Counted from the stretch's first letter, positions 5,887 through 13,231 are shown. The stretch is DNA of 14,377 nt from CAZGTQ01 sp964528575 (GCA_964528575.1 CAZGTQ010000462.1:1-14377), one strand, 5' to 3'. Numbers and translations are program-made. The notes: generated from the sequence alone by a model not told the origin.

Positions 5887-8800
5887 ATGCTGCCCGACGA
5901 TTCGATGCCCGACGATCCCCACGACCGCGGCGAGGCCGACGACGCTCCTGAGGAGGTCGAGGCGGGACTCGCCTTCGCGTACCGCGAGGACCCCGAGAGC
6001 GACTCGTCGGCGAGCGTGATCGAGCTCGTCGGCGAACGGACCGGCTCCGTGCTGCGGATCTCGCTGCGCGACGCAGATCCTGCCGGCACCACCCCGATGC
6101 TCCGTCCGCTCGGACTCGACGAGCCGCGCCGCGCGGGCAAGTACGTCGTCCAGGGCGAGCTCGGCCGCGGCGGCGTCGGCGCGGTCCACCGCGGCCACGA
6201 CCAGGACCTCGGCCGCGACGTCGCGCTCAAGTTCCTGCGCGAGAAGTACCGGGACGACCCCGACGTGCTCCGCCGCTTCGTCGAGGAGGCGCAGATCGGG
6301 GGGCAGCTCCAGCACCCGGGCATCGTGCCGGTCTACGACCTCGGCATGGCGAAGGGCCGGCCGTACTTCGCGATGAGGCTCGTCAAGGGCGAGACGCTCG
6401 CGAAGCGGCTGGCCGAGCGCGCGTCCGTCGCGAGCGAGCGGCGCGCGTTCCTGTCGATCTTCGAGGACGTCTGCCAGACGATGGCCTACGCGCACGCGCG
6501 CGGCGTCGTACACCGCGACCTCAAGCCCGCGAACGTGATGATCGGCTCGTTCGGCGAGGTGCAGGTCGTCGACTGGGGCATGGGCAAGGTGCTGCGCCAG
6601 GGCGGCGTCGACGACGAGGAGCTCTCGAGCGAACGGCAGGGCGGCACCGTGATCGAGACGGTCCGCTCGAAGGACCGCGGCAGCCGCTCCATCGTCGGCT
6701 CGGTGATGGGGACGCCGGCGTACATGCCGCCGGAGCAGGCGCGCGGCGAGGTCGAGGCGATGGACGAGCGCAGCGACGTGTTCACGCTCGGCGCGATCCT
6801 GTGCGAGATCCTCACCGGGAAGCCGCCCTACGTCGGCGCGCAGAGCGAGCAGATCGTGAGGGCCGCGGCGGCGGATCTGAGCGACGCGCGCGAGCGCCTC
6901 GCGACGTGCGGCGGGGACGACGACCTGGTCGAGCTGGCGAACCGGTGTCTCGCGCCCGCCCCCGCGGCGCGCCCGCGCAACGCCGAGATCGTCGCGCGCG
7001 CGATCCACGAGCACCTCGCCGCGGCCGAGGCGCGGCTGCACGACGCGCGCATCGAGGCGGCGGAGGCGCGCGTGCGCGCCGCGTCGCTGAAGCGCACGCA
7101 GAAGCTCGGCGTCGCGCTGACGGCGGCGATCGCCGCGGGGCTGTTCGCGTCGCTCTGGCTGTGGCGCGAGGCCGACGCGTCGGCGCTGGAAGCGCGGGGG
7201 AACGAGGCGCGCGCCGAGCGCGAGCTCGCACGCGCGGTCGAGATCAAGAGCTTGCTCGCCGACATGCTCCGCAGCGTCAGTCCCGAGGAGGCGATGTACG
7301 CCGACACGACGCTCATGGAGCGCATCCTCGACGACGCCGCGCAGCGGCTCGAGGCCGGCGCGATCGAGGACGAGCTCGTCGCCGCCGAGCTGCACGAGAC
7401 GATCGGCGAAACGTATCTCGTGCTCTCGCTCCTCGACGAGGCCGAGCTGCACGCCGTCAGCGCCGTCGCGATTCGCGAGCGCGTTCTCGGCCCGTCGCAC
7501 CTCGAGACGCAGTGGAGTCGGAAGCGGCTCGCCCTGCTGCGCAGCGCGCAGGGGCGGTACGACGAGAGCGAGGCGCTCTACGGCGAGGTGCTCGAGACGC
7601 ACCGGTGCGCGCACGGGCGCGCGTGCGCGCTCGTGCGCGGCGTGCTGCGCGGCCTGGGCGGCCTGTACGTGAAGACGAGTCGCTGGGGCGAAGCGGAGCA
7701 GGCGTTCCGCGAGGCGCTGGCGGTCCACGAGCGCAAGCTCGGCGCGGGGCATCGCGAGACGCTCATCAGCAAGCACGGTCTCGCCAATGCGTACCTGATG
7801 CAGGGTCGGCTCGACGAAGCCGAGCGGCTCTTCAGCGAGTGCCTCGAGACCGCGCGGGGCGCGCTCGGCGCCGACCACCTGACGACGATCGCCAGCATGG
7901 TCGGTCTCGCGCGGCTGCTCGAGGCGCGCGGCCGGCTCGCGGAAGCGGAGCCGCTGCTCACCGAGGCGCTCGAGCTCCACGCGCGCGTCCTCGGCGAGGC
8001 ACACCCGATCACGCTCGCCGACCGGCAGACGCTCGCGCTCCTCTTGCGCGCGCGGGGCCGGTACGCACAAGCCGAGCGGCTCCTCGTCGAGACAATCGAG
8101 GCGAGCGAGCGCGTCCTGGGCGAGGAGCACTCCGACACGCTCGCCGCGCGCAGCAACCTCGCGAGCGTCCTGATCGATCTCGGCAGCTACGAGGAGGCCG
8201 CGCGCCGTCTCGAAGAGCTGGTCGCCATCCACGAACGTCACTCGGGCGCGGACAGCCTCGCAGCGCTCCCCGCGAAGTCGAACCTCGCGAACGCGTATAC
8301 CCTGCGCGGTCGCGACGCGGAGGCGGAGGCGCTCTACCTCGAGATCCTCGCGGTCGAGCGCAGGGAGCTCGGCGAGGAGCACCCGGGCACGCTCGACACG
8401 TCGTCGAATCTCGGGAGCCTGTACGGGGCGCGCGGCCGTCACGACGAGGCCGAGGAGCTCCTGCGGCCGGCGCTCGAGGTCCGCCGGCGCGTCCAGGGCG
8501 TCGACCACCCGAAGACGCTCATGACCGCGTTGATCCTCGCGGACAGCCTGACGAATCGCGGTCGTGCCGACGAAGCGGAGCCGCTCCTCGTCGACACGCT
8601 CGAGCGCATGCGCCGCGTGCTCGGCGACGCGCACCCGACGACGCTCGCGTGCGCGTCGAGTCTCGCCGACGCGCTGTGGGCGCTCGAGCGCGCCGACGAG
8701 GCCGAGCGGCTCCATCGCGAGTGCATCGAGCAGCAGGAGCGCGCCCTCGGCCCCGAGCACCCGCGCACGTTGAGCGCGGCGGTCGACCTCGGCGCGGCGT

Positions 8801-9306
8801 ACGCATCCCGCGGTCGCTTCGAGGACGTCGTCGCGGTGCTCGCGCCGAGGCTCGACGCGATCGGGCGCGCGTTCCCGAGGGCGCACCCGCGCCGGATCGC
8901 GGCGAGCGCGACGCTGCTGAACGCGTACCTCGCGCTCGGCAGCAGCGCCGAGGCAGCCCCGCTCCAGCGCGCGTTGCTCGACGAGCGCATCGCGCTCGTC
9001 GAAGCGCCTGGCGCCGGCGCGGGGGAGCTCAACGACGCGGCGTGGGAGCTGTTGACGCACGACGCCCTGGAGCTGCGCGACCCCGAGCGCGCGCTCGTGC
9101 TCGCCGAGCGGGCGTGCGAGCTCGCGGAGCGCGAACGGAGCCCGAGCCTGTGGATGGTCCTCGACACGCTCGCGCTCGCTCAGCACCGCACCGGGGACAC
9201 GGCCGCCGCGGTGCGGACCCAACGCCGCGCCGTGTCGCTGGCGCCGCCGAACGCGCCGTCCGAGATCGCCAATCGCCTGGCGGAGTTCGAAGCCGCGCAG
9301 GACTGA
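5887..9306 (+). CDS. Transmembrane Ser/Thr protein kinase with a large TPR array (cassette 2)
   Basis: A 1139-residue kinase. ATG 5887 follows GGAAGG (5875-5880) at good spacing; the frame is open far upstream, but only because stops are rare in this GC-rich DNA. The first codons carry an 11-bp direct repeat (5891 and 5906) encoding PDD twice. Box RTGSVLRISLRDAD occupies 51-64. Catalytic domain from about 86: GRGGVG (93-98), K115, HRDLKPAN (209-216), DWG (229-231), a long activation segment, GTPAYMPPEQARG from 275. One membrane helix lies at about 407-426. Beyond it come a helical linker (ADMLRSVSPEEAMYAD) and some 12-13 TPR repeats of about 42 residues (about 495-1040) with GR-EAE-L and LG-HP-TL signatures, resembling kinesin-light-chain-type TPRs. 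The C-terminus (NDAAW to the end) is a capping region common in such kinases. All catalytic residues are present; the TPR array probably binds a protein partner outside the membrane. Confidence 0.95.
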   Translation: MLPDDSMPDDPHDRGEADDAPEEVEAGLAFAYREDPESDSSASVIELVGERTGSVLRISLRDADPAGTTPMLRPLGLDEPRRAGKYVVQGELGRGGVGAVHRGHDQDLGRDVALKFLREKYRDDPDVLRRFVEEAQIGGQLQHPGIVPVYDLGMAKGRPYFAMRLVKGETLAKRLAERASVASERRAFLSIFEDVCQTMAYAHARGVVHRDLKPANVMIGSFGEVQVVDWGMGKVLRQGGVDDEELSSERQGGTVIETVRSKDRGSRSIVGSVMGTPAYMPPEQARGEVEAMDERSDVFTLGAILCEILTGKPPYVGAQSEQIVRAAAADLSDARERLATCGGDDDLVELANRCLAPAPAARPRNAEIVARAIHEHLAAAEARLHDARIEAAEARVRAASLKRTQKLGVALTAAIAAGLFASLWLWREADASALEARGNEARAERELARAVEIKSLLADMLRSVSPEEAMYADTTLMERILDDAAQRLEAGAIEDELVAAELHETIGETYLVLSLLDEAELHAVSAVAIRERVLGPSHLETQWSRKRLALLRSAQGRYDESEALYGEVLETHRCAHGRACALVRGVLRGLGGLYVKTSRWGEAEQAFREALAVHERKLGAGHRETLISKHGLANAYLMQGRLDEAERLFSECLETARGALGADHLTTIASMVGLARLLEARGRLAEAEPLLTEALELHARVLGEAHPITLADRQTLALLLRARGRYAQAERLLVETIEASERVLGEEHSDTLAARSNLASVLIDLGSYEEAARRLEELVAIHERHSGADSLAALPAKSNLANAYTLRGRDAEAEALYLEILAVERRELGEEHPGTLDTSSNLGSLYGARGRHDEAEELLRPALEVRRRVQGVDHPKTLMTALILADSLTNRGRADEAEPLLVDTLERMRRVLGDAHPTTLACASSLADALWALERADEAERLHRECIEQQERALGPEHPRTLSAAVDLGAAYASRGRFEDVVAVLAPRLDAIGRAFPRAHPRRIAASATLLNAYLALGSSAEAAPLQRALLDERIALVEAPGAGAGELNDAAWELLTHDALELRDPERALVLAERACELAERERSPSLWMVLDTLALAQHRTGDTAAAVRTQRRAVSLAPPNAPSEIANRLAEFEAAQD

Positions 9307-9316
9307 CGGGACCGTA

Positions 9317-9349
9317 CGCGGCGCTACGGGCTGCTCACGCTGCGCCGCG
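9317..9349. terminator. Hairpin in the convergent gap after kinase 2
   Basis: CGCGGCGC (9317-9324) is perfectly complementary to GCGCCGCG (9342-9349) with a 17-base loop. It sits in the 79-bp gap between the convergent kinase 2 and 60-residue-protein genes, so it could serve either direction. Neither side has a T-run, and GC-rich palindromes arise easily here. Confidence 0.28.
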
Positions 9350-9385
9350 CGCAGAACCGCCGGAGGTCTCGGCTGATATCGACCG

Positions 9386-9568
9386 CTACGTGTCCGCGCT
9401 CGGCTCCATCTCGGTCACGTCGAAATCGATCTCCCAGGTGCGCAGGATCGTCTTGCGCCCCTGCTTGAACACCTGGACGCTCGGGAAGCTCTGGATGCGC
9501 AGCTTGATCTTGGTGCCGAGCTTCTGCGCGCCGTCGTCGGACACGTCCTCGTCGAAGAAATCGCTCAC
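9386..9568 (-). CDS. 60-residue protein of unknown function, coupled to the lipoprotein gene
   Basis: The start is GTG (9568-9566), which overlaps the lipoprotein stop TGA (9567-9565) as GTGA; a GGAGGGGGG stretch inside the lipoprotein 3' end supplies the ribosome site. The stop is TAG at 9388-9386. The product has no signal peptide or membrane segment. It begins with an acidic stretch (SDFFDEDVSDD) followed by a strand-rich basic part (GTKIKLRIQSFPSVQVFKQG, then RKTILRTWEIDFDVTEM). The overlap implies translational coupling and production together with the lipoprotein. I recognise no family. FPSVQVFKQG looks a little like the cis-Pro region of thioredoxin, but there is no CxxC and the protein is too short, so I do not assign it. 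Cytoplasmic by default. Confidence 0.7.
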   Translation of the reverse strand: MSDFFDEDVSDDGAQKLGTKIKLRIQSFPSVQVFKQGRKTILRTWEIDFDVTEMEPSADT

Positions 9569-10959
9569 GGTCCCCCCTCCTCGTTCCATGCGGCGTCGAG
9601 CGCGTAGATCACCTCGCGGTAGCGCATACCCGCGTCGCCCTCGTCCGCGACGTAGTCGTCGGCCGCGACGAAGAAGAACTTCACCGCGTCGGCCGCGGGC
9701 GACTCCGCGTGCGTCTCGAGGTACGCGCCGAAGGCCTCCGCGGGCAGCTTGCGCGCCGCCGCGAGCACGACGGCGCGCGCCTGCTCGTCCTCGTCGCCCT
9801 CGGTGGCGCGCGCCAGCTCGTTGCGGCGCAACTTGTACTCGCGCTGATCGGTGGAGAGCTCGCTCACCGGCGGCGCGATCTGCGCCTCGCGCAGCAGCAC
9901 CGCGCGGGTCGCTACCGGCGCGCCGAGCACGCCCTTCGCGTACACGGGCACGTCGAAGCCGAGATAGCCGACGACGAGCGGGCGCTCGAATTGCTCCTGC
10001 AGCGATACGGACGAGCGGCTGGCGAAGCCGAGCTTCAACCGCCCGCCGGGGAGCGCCTCGGTCAGCGTCGTGGAGAGCGCTTCGAGGTTGTCGCGGTACG
10101 AGACCGCGTCGGTCCCCGGGACGCCGCTCGTGAGGAGCTCGGGCAGCTCGACCTCCTTCTGCGCGCCGGCGCCGACGTCCGCCGCGCCCGTGTCGGTGCG
10201 GTTGACAGTCACCGACACGCCGCCGGTCAAGAACACGCGGCTGACGACGCGCAGGAAGAGCCGCGGACGCCCCGCGTCGTCGCCGTGCTGCCCCGCGAGC
10301 TGATCGAGCTGCGCGCGCACGAGCGGATCGGACGCCCACGCGCGCAGCCCGGTCCAGAGCGACGCGACGTTCGCGCCGTACGTCAGCGCGTCGCCGATCG
10401 TCACCGACACCGTCGCGCTGTCGGCGCGCATCAAACCGAGCGCGATCGGAATGCCCGAGATCGGCAGACCGATCTCCGCGCCTCCGCCGCGCTCGACCGC
10501 GAACGTGTACGAGGGGAACGACGCCATCGGCGCAGCCGCGTCGAGGAAGCGGCGCGCTTCGGCTCGCTCGGCCTCGTCCGTCGCTTCGCCCTCGTCGGTC
10601 TCCGACAATTCGTTCGGACGCGGCCGCGCGTGCGGCACCTTCGCGTAGTCGCCCTCGAAGTAACCGTCGGCGTACAGCGCGGCGTACGGCGGCGTGGGCA
10701 AGCGCGCGAAGTGGTGGTCGAGCGGCAGGTAGCCGTCCTCCTCGTAGCGCTGCGCCTGCTCCTCGATCGGCACGTCGACGAGGAACACGTCGCCGGGCTG
10801 CAGATCCTCGGTCATCGGATAGACCGGAATCATCTGGCTCGCGCGCAGGACCATCGCCCAGTCCTTCGCGACCCGCTCGGCCTGCTCCGAGAGCGGCGAG
10901 CGACACCCGCCGACCGCTGGCACGACCACGAGCGCGAGCACTGCGAGACGACCGCTCAT
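9565..10959 (-). CDS. Predicted lipoprotein of unknown function
   Basis: A 464-residue protein. ATG 10959-10957 is preceded by GGGAGGGAGAAG, a strong ribosome site, and opens a classical lipoprotein signal: a short basic start, hydrophobic LAVLALVVVPAV (5-16) and lipobox VGGC with Cys19. Arg at +2 gives no inner-membrane retention signal by the E. coli rule, so an outer-membrane site is possible. The frame stays open to 11181, but that upstream part is Arg-rich and lacks a signal. The mature protein has a conserved-looking start (MIPVYPMTEDLQPGDVFLVD, then GYLPLDHHFARL), an acidic stretch near the middle of the first half, then a mixed strand/helix body with FLRVVSRVFLTGGVSVTVNR and GFDVPVYAKG. 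No catalytic motif is evident and I do not recognise the family. The 60-residue gene is coupled downstream, so the two probably act together. Confidence 0.87.
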   Translation of the reverse strand: MSGRLAVLALVVVPAVGGCRSPLSEQAERVAKDWAMVLRASQMIPVYPMTEDLQPGDVFLVDVPIEEQAQRYEEDGYLPLDHHFARLPTPPYAALYADGYFEGDYAKVPHARPRPNELSETDEGEATDEAERAEARRFLDAAAPMASFPSYTFAVERGGGAEIGLPISGIPIALGLMRADSATVSVTIGDALTYGANVASLWTGLRAWASDPLVRAQLDQLAGQHGDDAGRPRLFLRVVSRVFLTGGVSVTVNRTDTGAADVGAGAQKEVELPELLTSGVPGTDAVSYRDNLEALSTTLTEALPGGRLKLGFASRSSVSLQEQFERPLVVGYLGFDVPVYAKGVLGAPVATRAVLLREAQIAPPVSELSTDQREYKLRRNELARATEGDEDEQARAVVLAAARKLPAEAFGAYLETHAESPAADAVKFFFVAADDYVADEGDAGMRYREVIYALDAAWNEEGGP

Positions 10960-10991
10960 CTTCTCCCTCCCTCTCTCTCGACCCCGCCCGG

Positions 10992-10997
10992 AGCATA
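10992..10997 (-). promoter_or_regulatory. Possible -10 element of the lipoprotein operon
   Basis: Read on the minus strand this is TATGCT, 32 bases upstream of the lipoprotein ATG, which would leave a leader of about 25 bases holding the GGGAGG ribosome site. The form TA-(C/T)-(C/G)-CT matches the candidates at 1047 and 5021. No -35 match to TTGACA is present at 16-18 bp. Confidence 0.3.
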
Positions 10998-11155
10998 CCG
11001 TCGGCATGGGGATTTCCCTCGCGGGCGGATCGTGAACGCAGCGAGTTGCTCGCGTGCTGCCGGGTTCCACTGGGCGACGAGCTCGCGCGCGGTCTTCGGC
11101 TCGCTCTCGCGGTCGATCATGGAAGCACGTGCGCGCCCGCAGATCGGCGCCCGCG

Positions 11156-11175
11156 CGTACGCCTTCGGGCGTATG
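11156..11175. promoter_or_regulatory. Dyad with UUCG loop upstream of the ArsR gene; candidate operator
   Basis: TACGCC (11158-11163) and GGCGTA (11168-11173) are perfect inverted repeats around TTCG; a G-T and a C-G pair extend the stem to eight pairs (11156-11163 with 11168-11175). As DNA it is a two-fold symmetric site touching the proposed -35 of the ArsR promoter, where an autoregulatory repressor would bind. As RNA it would form a very stable C(UUCG)G tetraloop. No T-run follows, which argues against a terminator. Confidence 0.42.
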
Positions 11176-11201
11176 GCACATGGCGCTCCAGGCAGCATAT
11201 T
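11173..11201 (+). promoter_or_regulatory. Candidate promoter of the ArsR operon
   Basis: ATGGCA (11173-11178) and CATATT (11196-11201) each match the sigma-70 -35 and -10 consensus at four of six positions, with an exact 17-bp spacer. Transcription would start around 11208-11211, at or just before the ArsR ATG, so the mRNA would be essentially leaderless. That agrees with the absence of a Shine-Dalgarno sequence there. The -35 overlaps the right arm of the dyad at 11156-11175. Confidence 0.38.
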
Positions 11202-11210
11202 GGCTCCTCC

Positions 11211-11630
11211 ATGCCAGTTTCTCGTCGCCACCCTCCGAACCCGGCGGCCGCGATCAGAATCCACGCGGACCTGGACGAACGGCTCGACCTCGGTCTCTTC
11301 AAGGCCCTCGCAGACGGCAATCGCCTGCGGGTCCTCTCCTGCCTCGTCAAGTGCGGGAGGTCTTGCTCGGCGAGCGAGATCGCCGAGTGCTGCGAGGTCG
11401 AGTTCTCCGTCGTCAACAAGCACCTCAAGGTCCTCGCCAGCGCCGGTGTGCTCGACGCGGAGAAGCGGGGCCGCACCGTCTGGTACTCCGCCCGCTGCGG
11501 GGACCTCGGCCGGCGCCTCTCCGCGCTCGTCGATGCGATCGGCGAGTGGTGCCCGAACCTGCCTCGACGGCGCGCGAAATCCGCGGGAGTGTCCTGCTGC
11601 GACAAGGGTGCAGGAGGACACGAGGAATGA
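11211..11630 (+). CDS. ArsR/SmtB-family metalloregulatory repressor
   Basis: A 139-residue winged-helix protein that would repress its own operon and release DNA on binding a thiophilic metal or metalloid. Residues 28-42 (GLFKALADGNRLRVL) are the conserved ArsR opening; SASEIAECCEVEFSVVNKHL (53-72) is the helix-turn-helix, and LKVLASAGVL with KRGRTVWYSA gives the wing. It has nine cysteines: 44, 48, 52, 60, 61, 96, 114, 129 and 130. C60-C61 sit in the helix-turn-helix and C129-C130 near the C-terminus, both plausible soft-metal ligands. ATG 11211 is chosen because the family homology begins shortly after it and no other in-frame start is near; there is no ribosome site, consistent with a leaderless message. 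The stop overlaps the permease start (ATGA). Inducer identity, arsenical or other metal, cannot be read from the sequence. Confidence 0.93.
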   Translation: MPVSRRHPPNPAAAIRIHADLDERLDLGLFKALADGNRLRVLSCLVKCGRSCSASEIAECCEVEFSVVNKHLKVLASAGVLDAEKRGRTVWYSARCGDLGRRLSALVDAIGEWCPNLPRRRAKSAGVSCCDKGAGGHEE

Positions 11631-12946
11631 GCCAACCAGCGCTCATGGATCGCCGCGAATGGGCCAAGCTCGCGGCACTTGCAGGCGTGTTCCTCGCCAT
11701 CTACCTCCTCCCCATCGGTGCTCCCCAGGTGGAGTCCGCCGTCGGGGAGGGCCTGCGCCTGACCCGGTGGTACGCGAGAGAGCACGTGATCCTGTGCCTG
11801 CTGCCCGCCTTCGTGATCGCCGGCGCCATCGCCGCCTTCGTCGATCAGGCGGCCATCCTGAAGTACCTGGGACCGACCGCGAGCAAGCCCACCGCCTACG
11901 GGGTCGGAGCCACGGCCGGAGGGATCCTGGCCGTGTGCTCCTGCACCGTCCTGCCGCTCTTCGCGGGGATCTACCGCATGGGCGCCGGCATGGGCCCGGC
12001 GATGGCGTTCCTCTACTCCGGTCCCGCGATCAACGTCCTCGCGGTCATCCTCACGGCCCGGGTGCTGGGCGTGGAGATCGGAGCGGCCCGCGCGGTGGGC
12101 GCGGTCTTGTTCAGCGTCCTGATCGGCCTGGCGATGGCCGCCCTGTTCGAGCGGCGCCCCTCGGGTGAGGTCGACAGACCGGCGGCCGTCGTCTTACCCG
12201 ATGCCGGCGAGGCTCGCCCCCTCGGACAACTCGCTGCCCTCTTCGGGCTGATGATCGCGGCGCTGGTCTTCGCCAACTGGAGCGCAGCTCCGGACGCGAC
12301 CGGCGTCTGGAGCATCCTGCACGAGCAGAAGTGGTGGCTGACGGCCGCGGCCGCCGTACCGCTGGCCGTGGTGCTCTGGCGCTGGTTTGCCTTCCCGCTC
12401 GTCGGGCTGGCCGCCACGGCGGCGGTGGTCGCGATGCTCGCTCTGCTGCTGCCCGGTCACCCGAGCTTGCCCTTCGCCGCGGGCGTCGTCGGCGTGTGCG
12501 TGCAGATGCCGGTGGCGGGACGGCAGGGCCGCGAGTGGTGGGCGCAGACCTGGGGCTACGCCAAGCTGATCACACCTTTGCTCCTCGGCGGGGTCTTCGT
12601 CGCCGGCGTTCTCCTGGGCGGCCCAGGCGGTCGCGGGCTGATCCCCCCTGAGTGGATCGCCGGCCTCGTTGGCGGCAACGGGCTGAGCGCCAACCTCGGC
12701 GCGTCCGTCGTCGGCGCCTTCATGTACTTCGCCACCCTGACCGAGGTCCCGATCCTCGAGGGCCTGCTCGGCGCCGGGATGGGCAAGGGGCCGGCGCTCG
12801 CGCTCTTGCTTGCCGGGCCCGCGCTCTCGCTGCCGAACATGCTCGTGATCCGCAGCGTGATCGGTACGAAGAAGACGGCGACCTACGTGCTCATCGTGAT
12901 CGTCGGCTCGATGATCGCAGGCTCGCTGTTCGGGGCGCTTCCCTGA
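11627..12946 (+). CDS. YraQ/ArsP-type permease (DUF318 family), probable metal or organoarsenical efflux
   Basis: A 439-residue polytopic inner-membrane protein with about ten to twelve hydrophobic segments. Start ATG 11627 overlaps the ArsR stop by four bases, with AGGAGG at 11612-11617. The family signature is in the first half: AVCSCTVLPLFAGIYRMGAG with C104-x-C106, followed by SGPAINVLAVILT. The second half holds a related block without the cysteines: ATLTEVPILEGLLGAGMGKG (369-388) then AGPALSLPNMLVI, showing the internal inverted duplication of this family. A charged loop links the halves around residues 175-200. ArsP members expel trivalent organoarsenicals, and related paralogues have been linked to Cu/Zn efflux. 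Adjacent ArsR and CxxC genes support an efflux role with a thiol-dependent step; the substrate is unproven. Confidence 0.9.
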   Translation: MSQPALMDRREWAKLAALAGVFLAIYLLPIGAPQVESAVGEGLRLTRWYAREHVILCLLPAFVIAGAIAAFVDQAAILKYLGPTASKPTAYGVGATAGGILAVCSCTVLPLFAGIYRMGAGMGPAMAFLYSGPAINVLAVILTARVLGVEIGAARAVGAVLFSVLIGLAMAALFERRPSGEVDRPAAVVLPDAGEARPLGQLAALFGLMIAALVFANWSAAPDATGVWSILHEQKWWLTAAAAVPLAVVLWRWFAFPLVGLAATAAVVAMLALLLPGHPSLPFAAGVVGVCVQMPVAGRQGREWWAQTWGYAKLITPLLLGGVFVAGVLLGGPGGRGLIPPEWIAGLVGGNGLSANLGASVVGAFMYFATLTEVPILEGLLGAGMGKGPALALLLAGPALSLPNMLVIRSVIGTKKTATYVLIVIVGSMIAGSLFGALP

Positions 12947-12980
12947 CCCCGTGACGATCCCATGACCAAAGGAGGCCGTG

Positions 12981-13220
12981 ATGGCCACGAAGAAGATCGA
13001 GATCATCGGCACCGGATGTTCGAAGTGTCGGGCGCTGGAGCAGTCTGCCAAGGACGCCGTCGCGCGATGCGGACTCGACGTCGAGATCGTGAAGGTCGAC
13101 CAGCTGGACGAGATCGTCCGTCGCGGCGTGATGATGACCCCTGCGCTCGCCGTGGACGGAGTCGTCAAGAGCAGCGGCCGCGTTCTCTCCGCGGCCGAGA
13201 TCCAGAACCTCCTGGTCTGA
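12981..13220 (+). CDS. Small thioredoxin-like protein (redox-active disulfide protein 2 type)
   Basis: A 79-residue, single-domain thioredoxin-fold protein of the Thioredoxin_3/TIGR00412 type. The first strand leads into GTGCSKC with C13 and C16 as the redox pair; VKVD (37-40) ends the second strand, and MMTPALAVDG (51-60) contains the expected cis-proline P54. A further cysteine lies at 30. ATG 12981 is used because AAAGGAGG (12968-12975) is spaced for it; the GTG just before would be too close. It follows the permease by 34 bp in the same operon. Small proteins of this type recur beside ArsR and YraQ-type permease genes, so it may reduce a metal substrate or the permease CxC, or pass metal to it. 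That role is inference. It lacks a signal peptide and should be cytoplasmic. Confidence 0.93.
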   Translation: MATKKIEIIGTGCSKCRALEQSAKDAVARCGLDVEIVKVDQLDEIVRRGVMMTPALAVDGVVKSSGRVLSAAEIQNLLV

Positions 13221-13231
13221 GGACATCTGCG

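Noticed and set aside
5692..9222. Long minus-strand open frame (1176 codons) opposite kinase 2 and the 12-bp repeat.
   Set aside because: Antisense shadow; its periodicity simply mirrors the TPR codons.
9386..9568. Thioredoxin-like reading of the 60-residue protein because of FPSVQVFKQG.
   Set aside because: No CxxC and too short for the fold; the similarity covers only a few residues.
10960..11181. N-terminal extension of the lipoprotein by 74 residues.
   Set aside because: It would bury the lipoprotein signal inside the protein; GGGAGG before ATG 10959 supports the shorter form.
11046..11210. TTG start extending the ArsR protein upstream.
   Set aside because: The extension is not ArsR-like and would cover the proposed promoter and dyad.
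9709..12168. Plus-strand open frame of 819 codons opposite the lipoprotein and into the ArsR operon.
   Set aside because: Arg-rich shadow of the minus-strand gene, contradicted by the lipoprotein signal and ArsR/permease frames.
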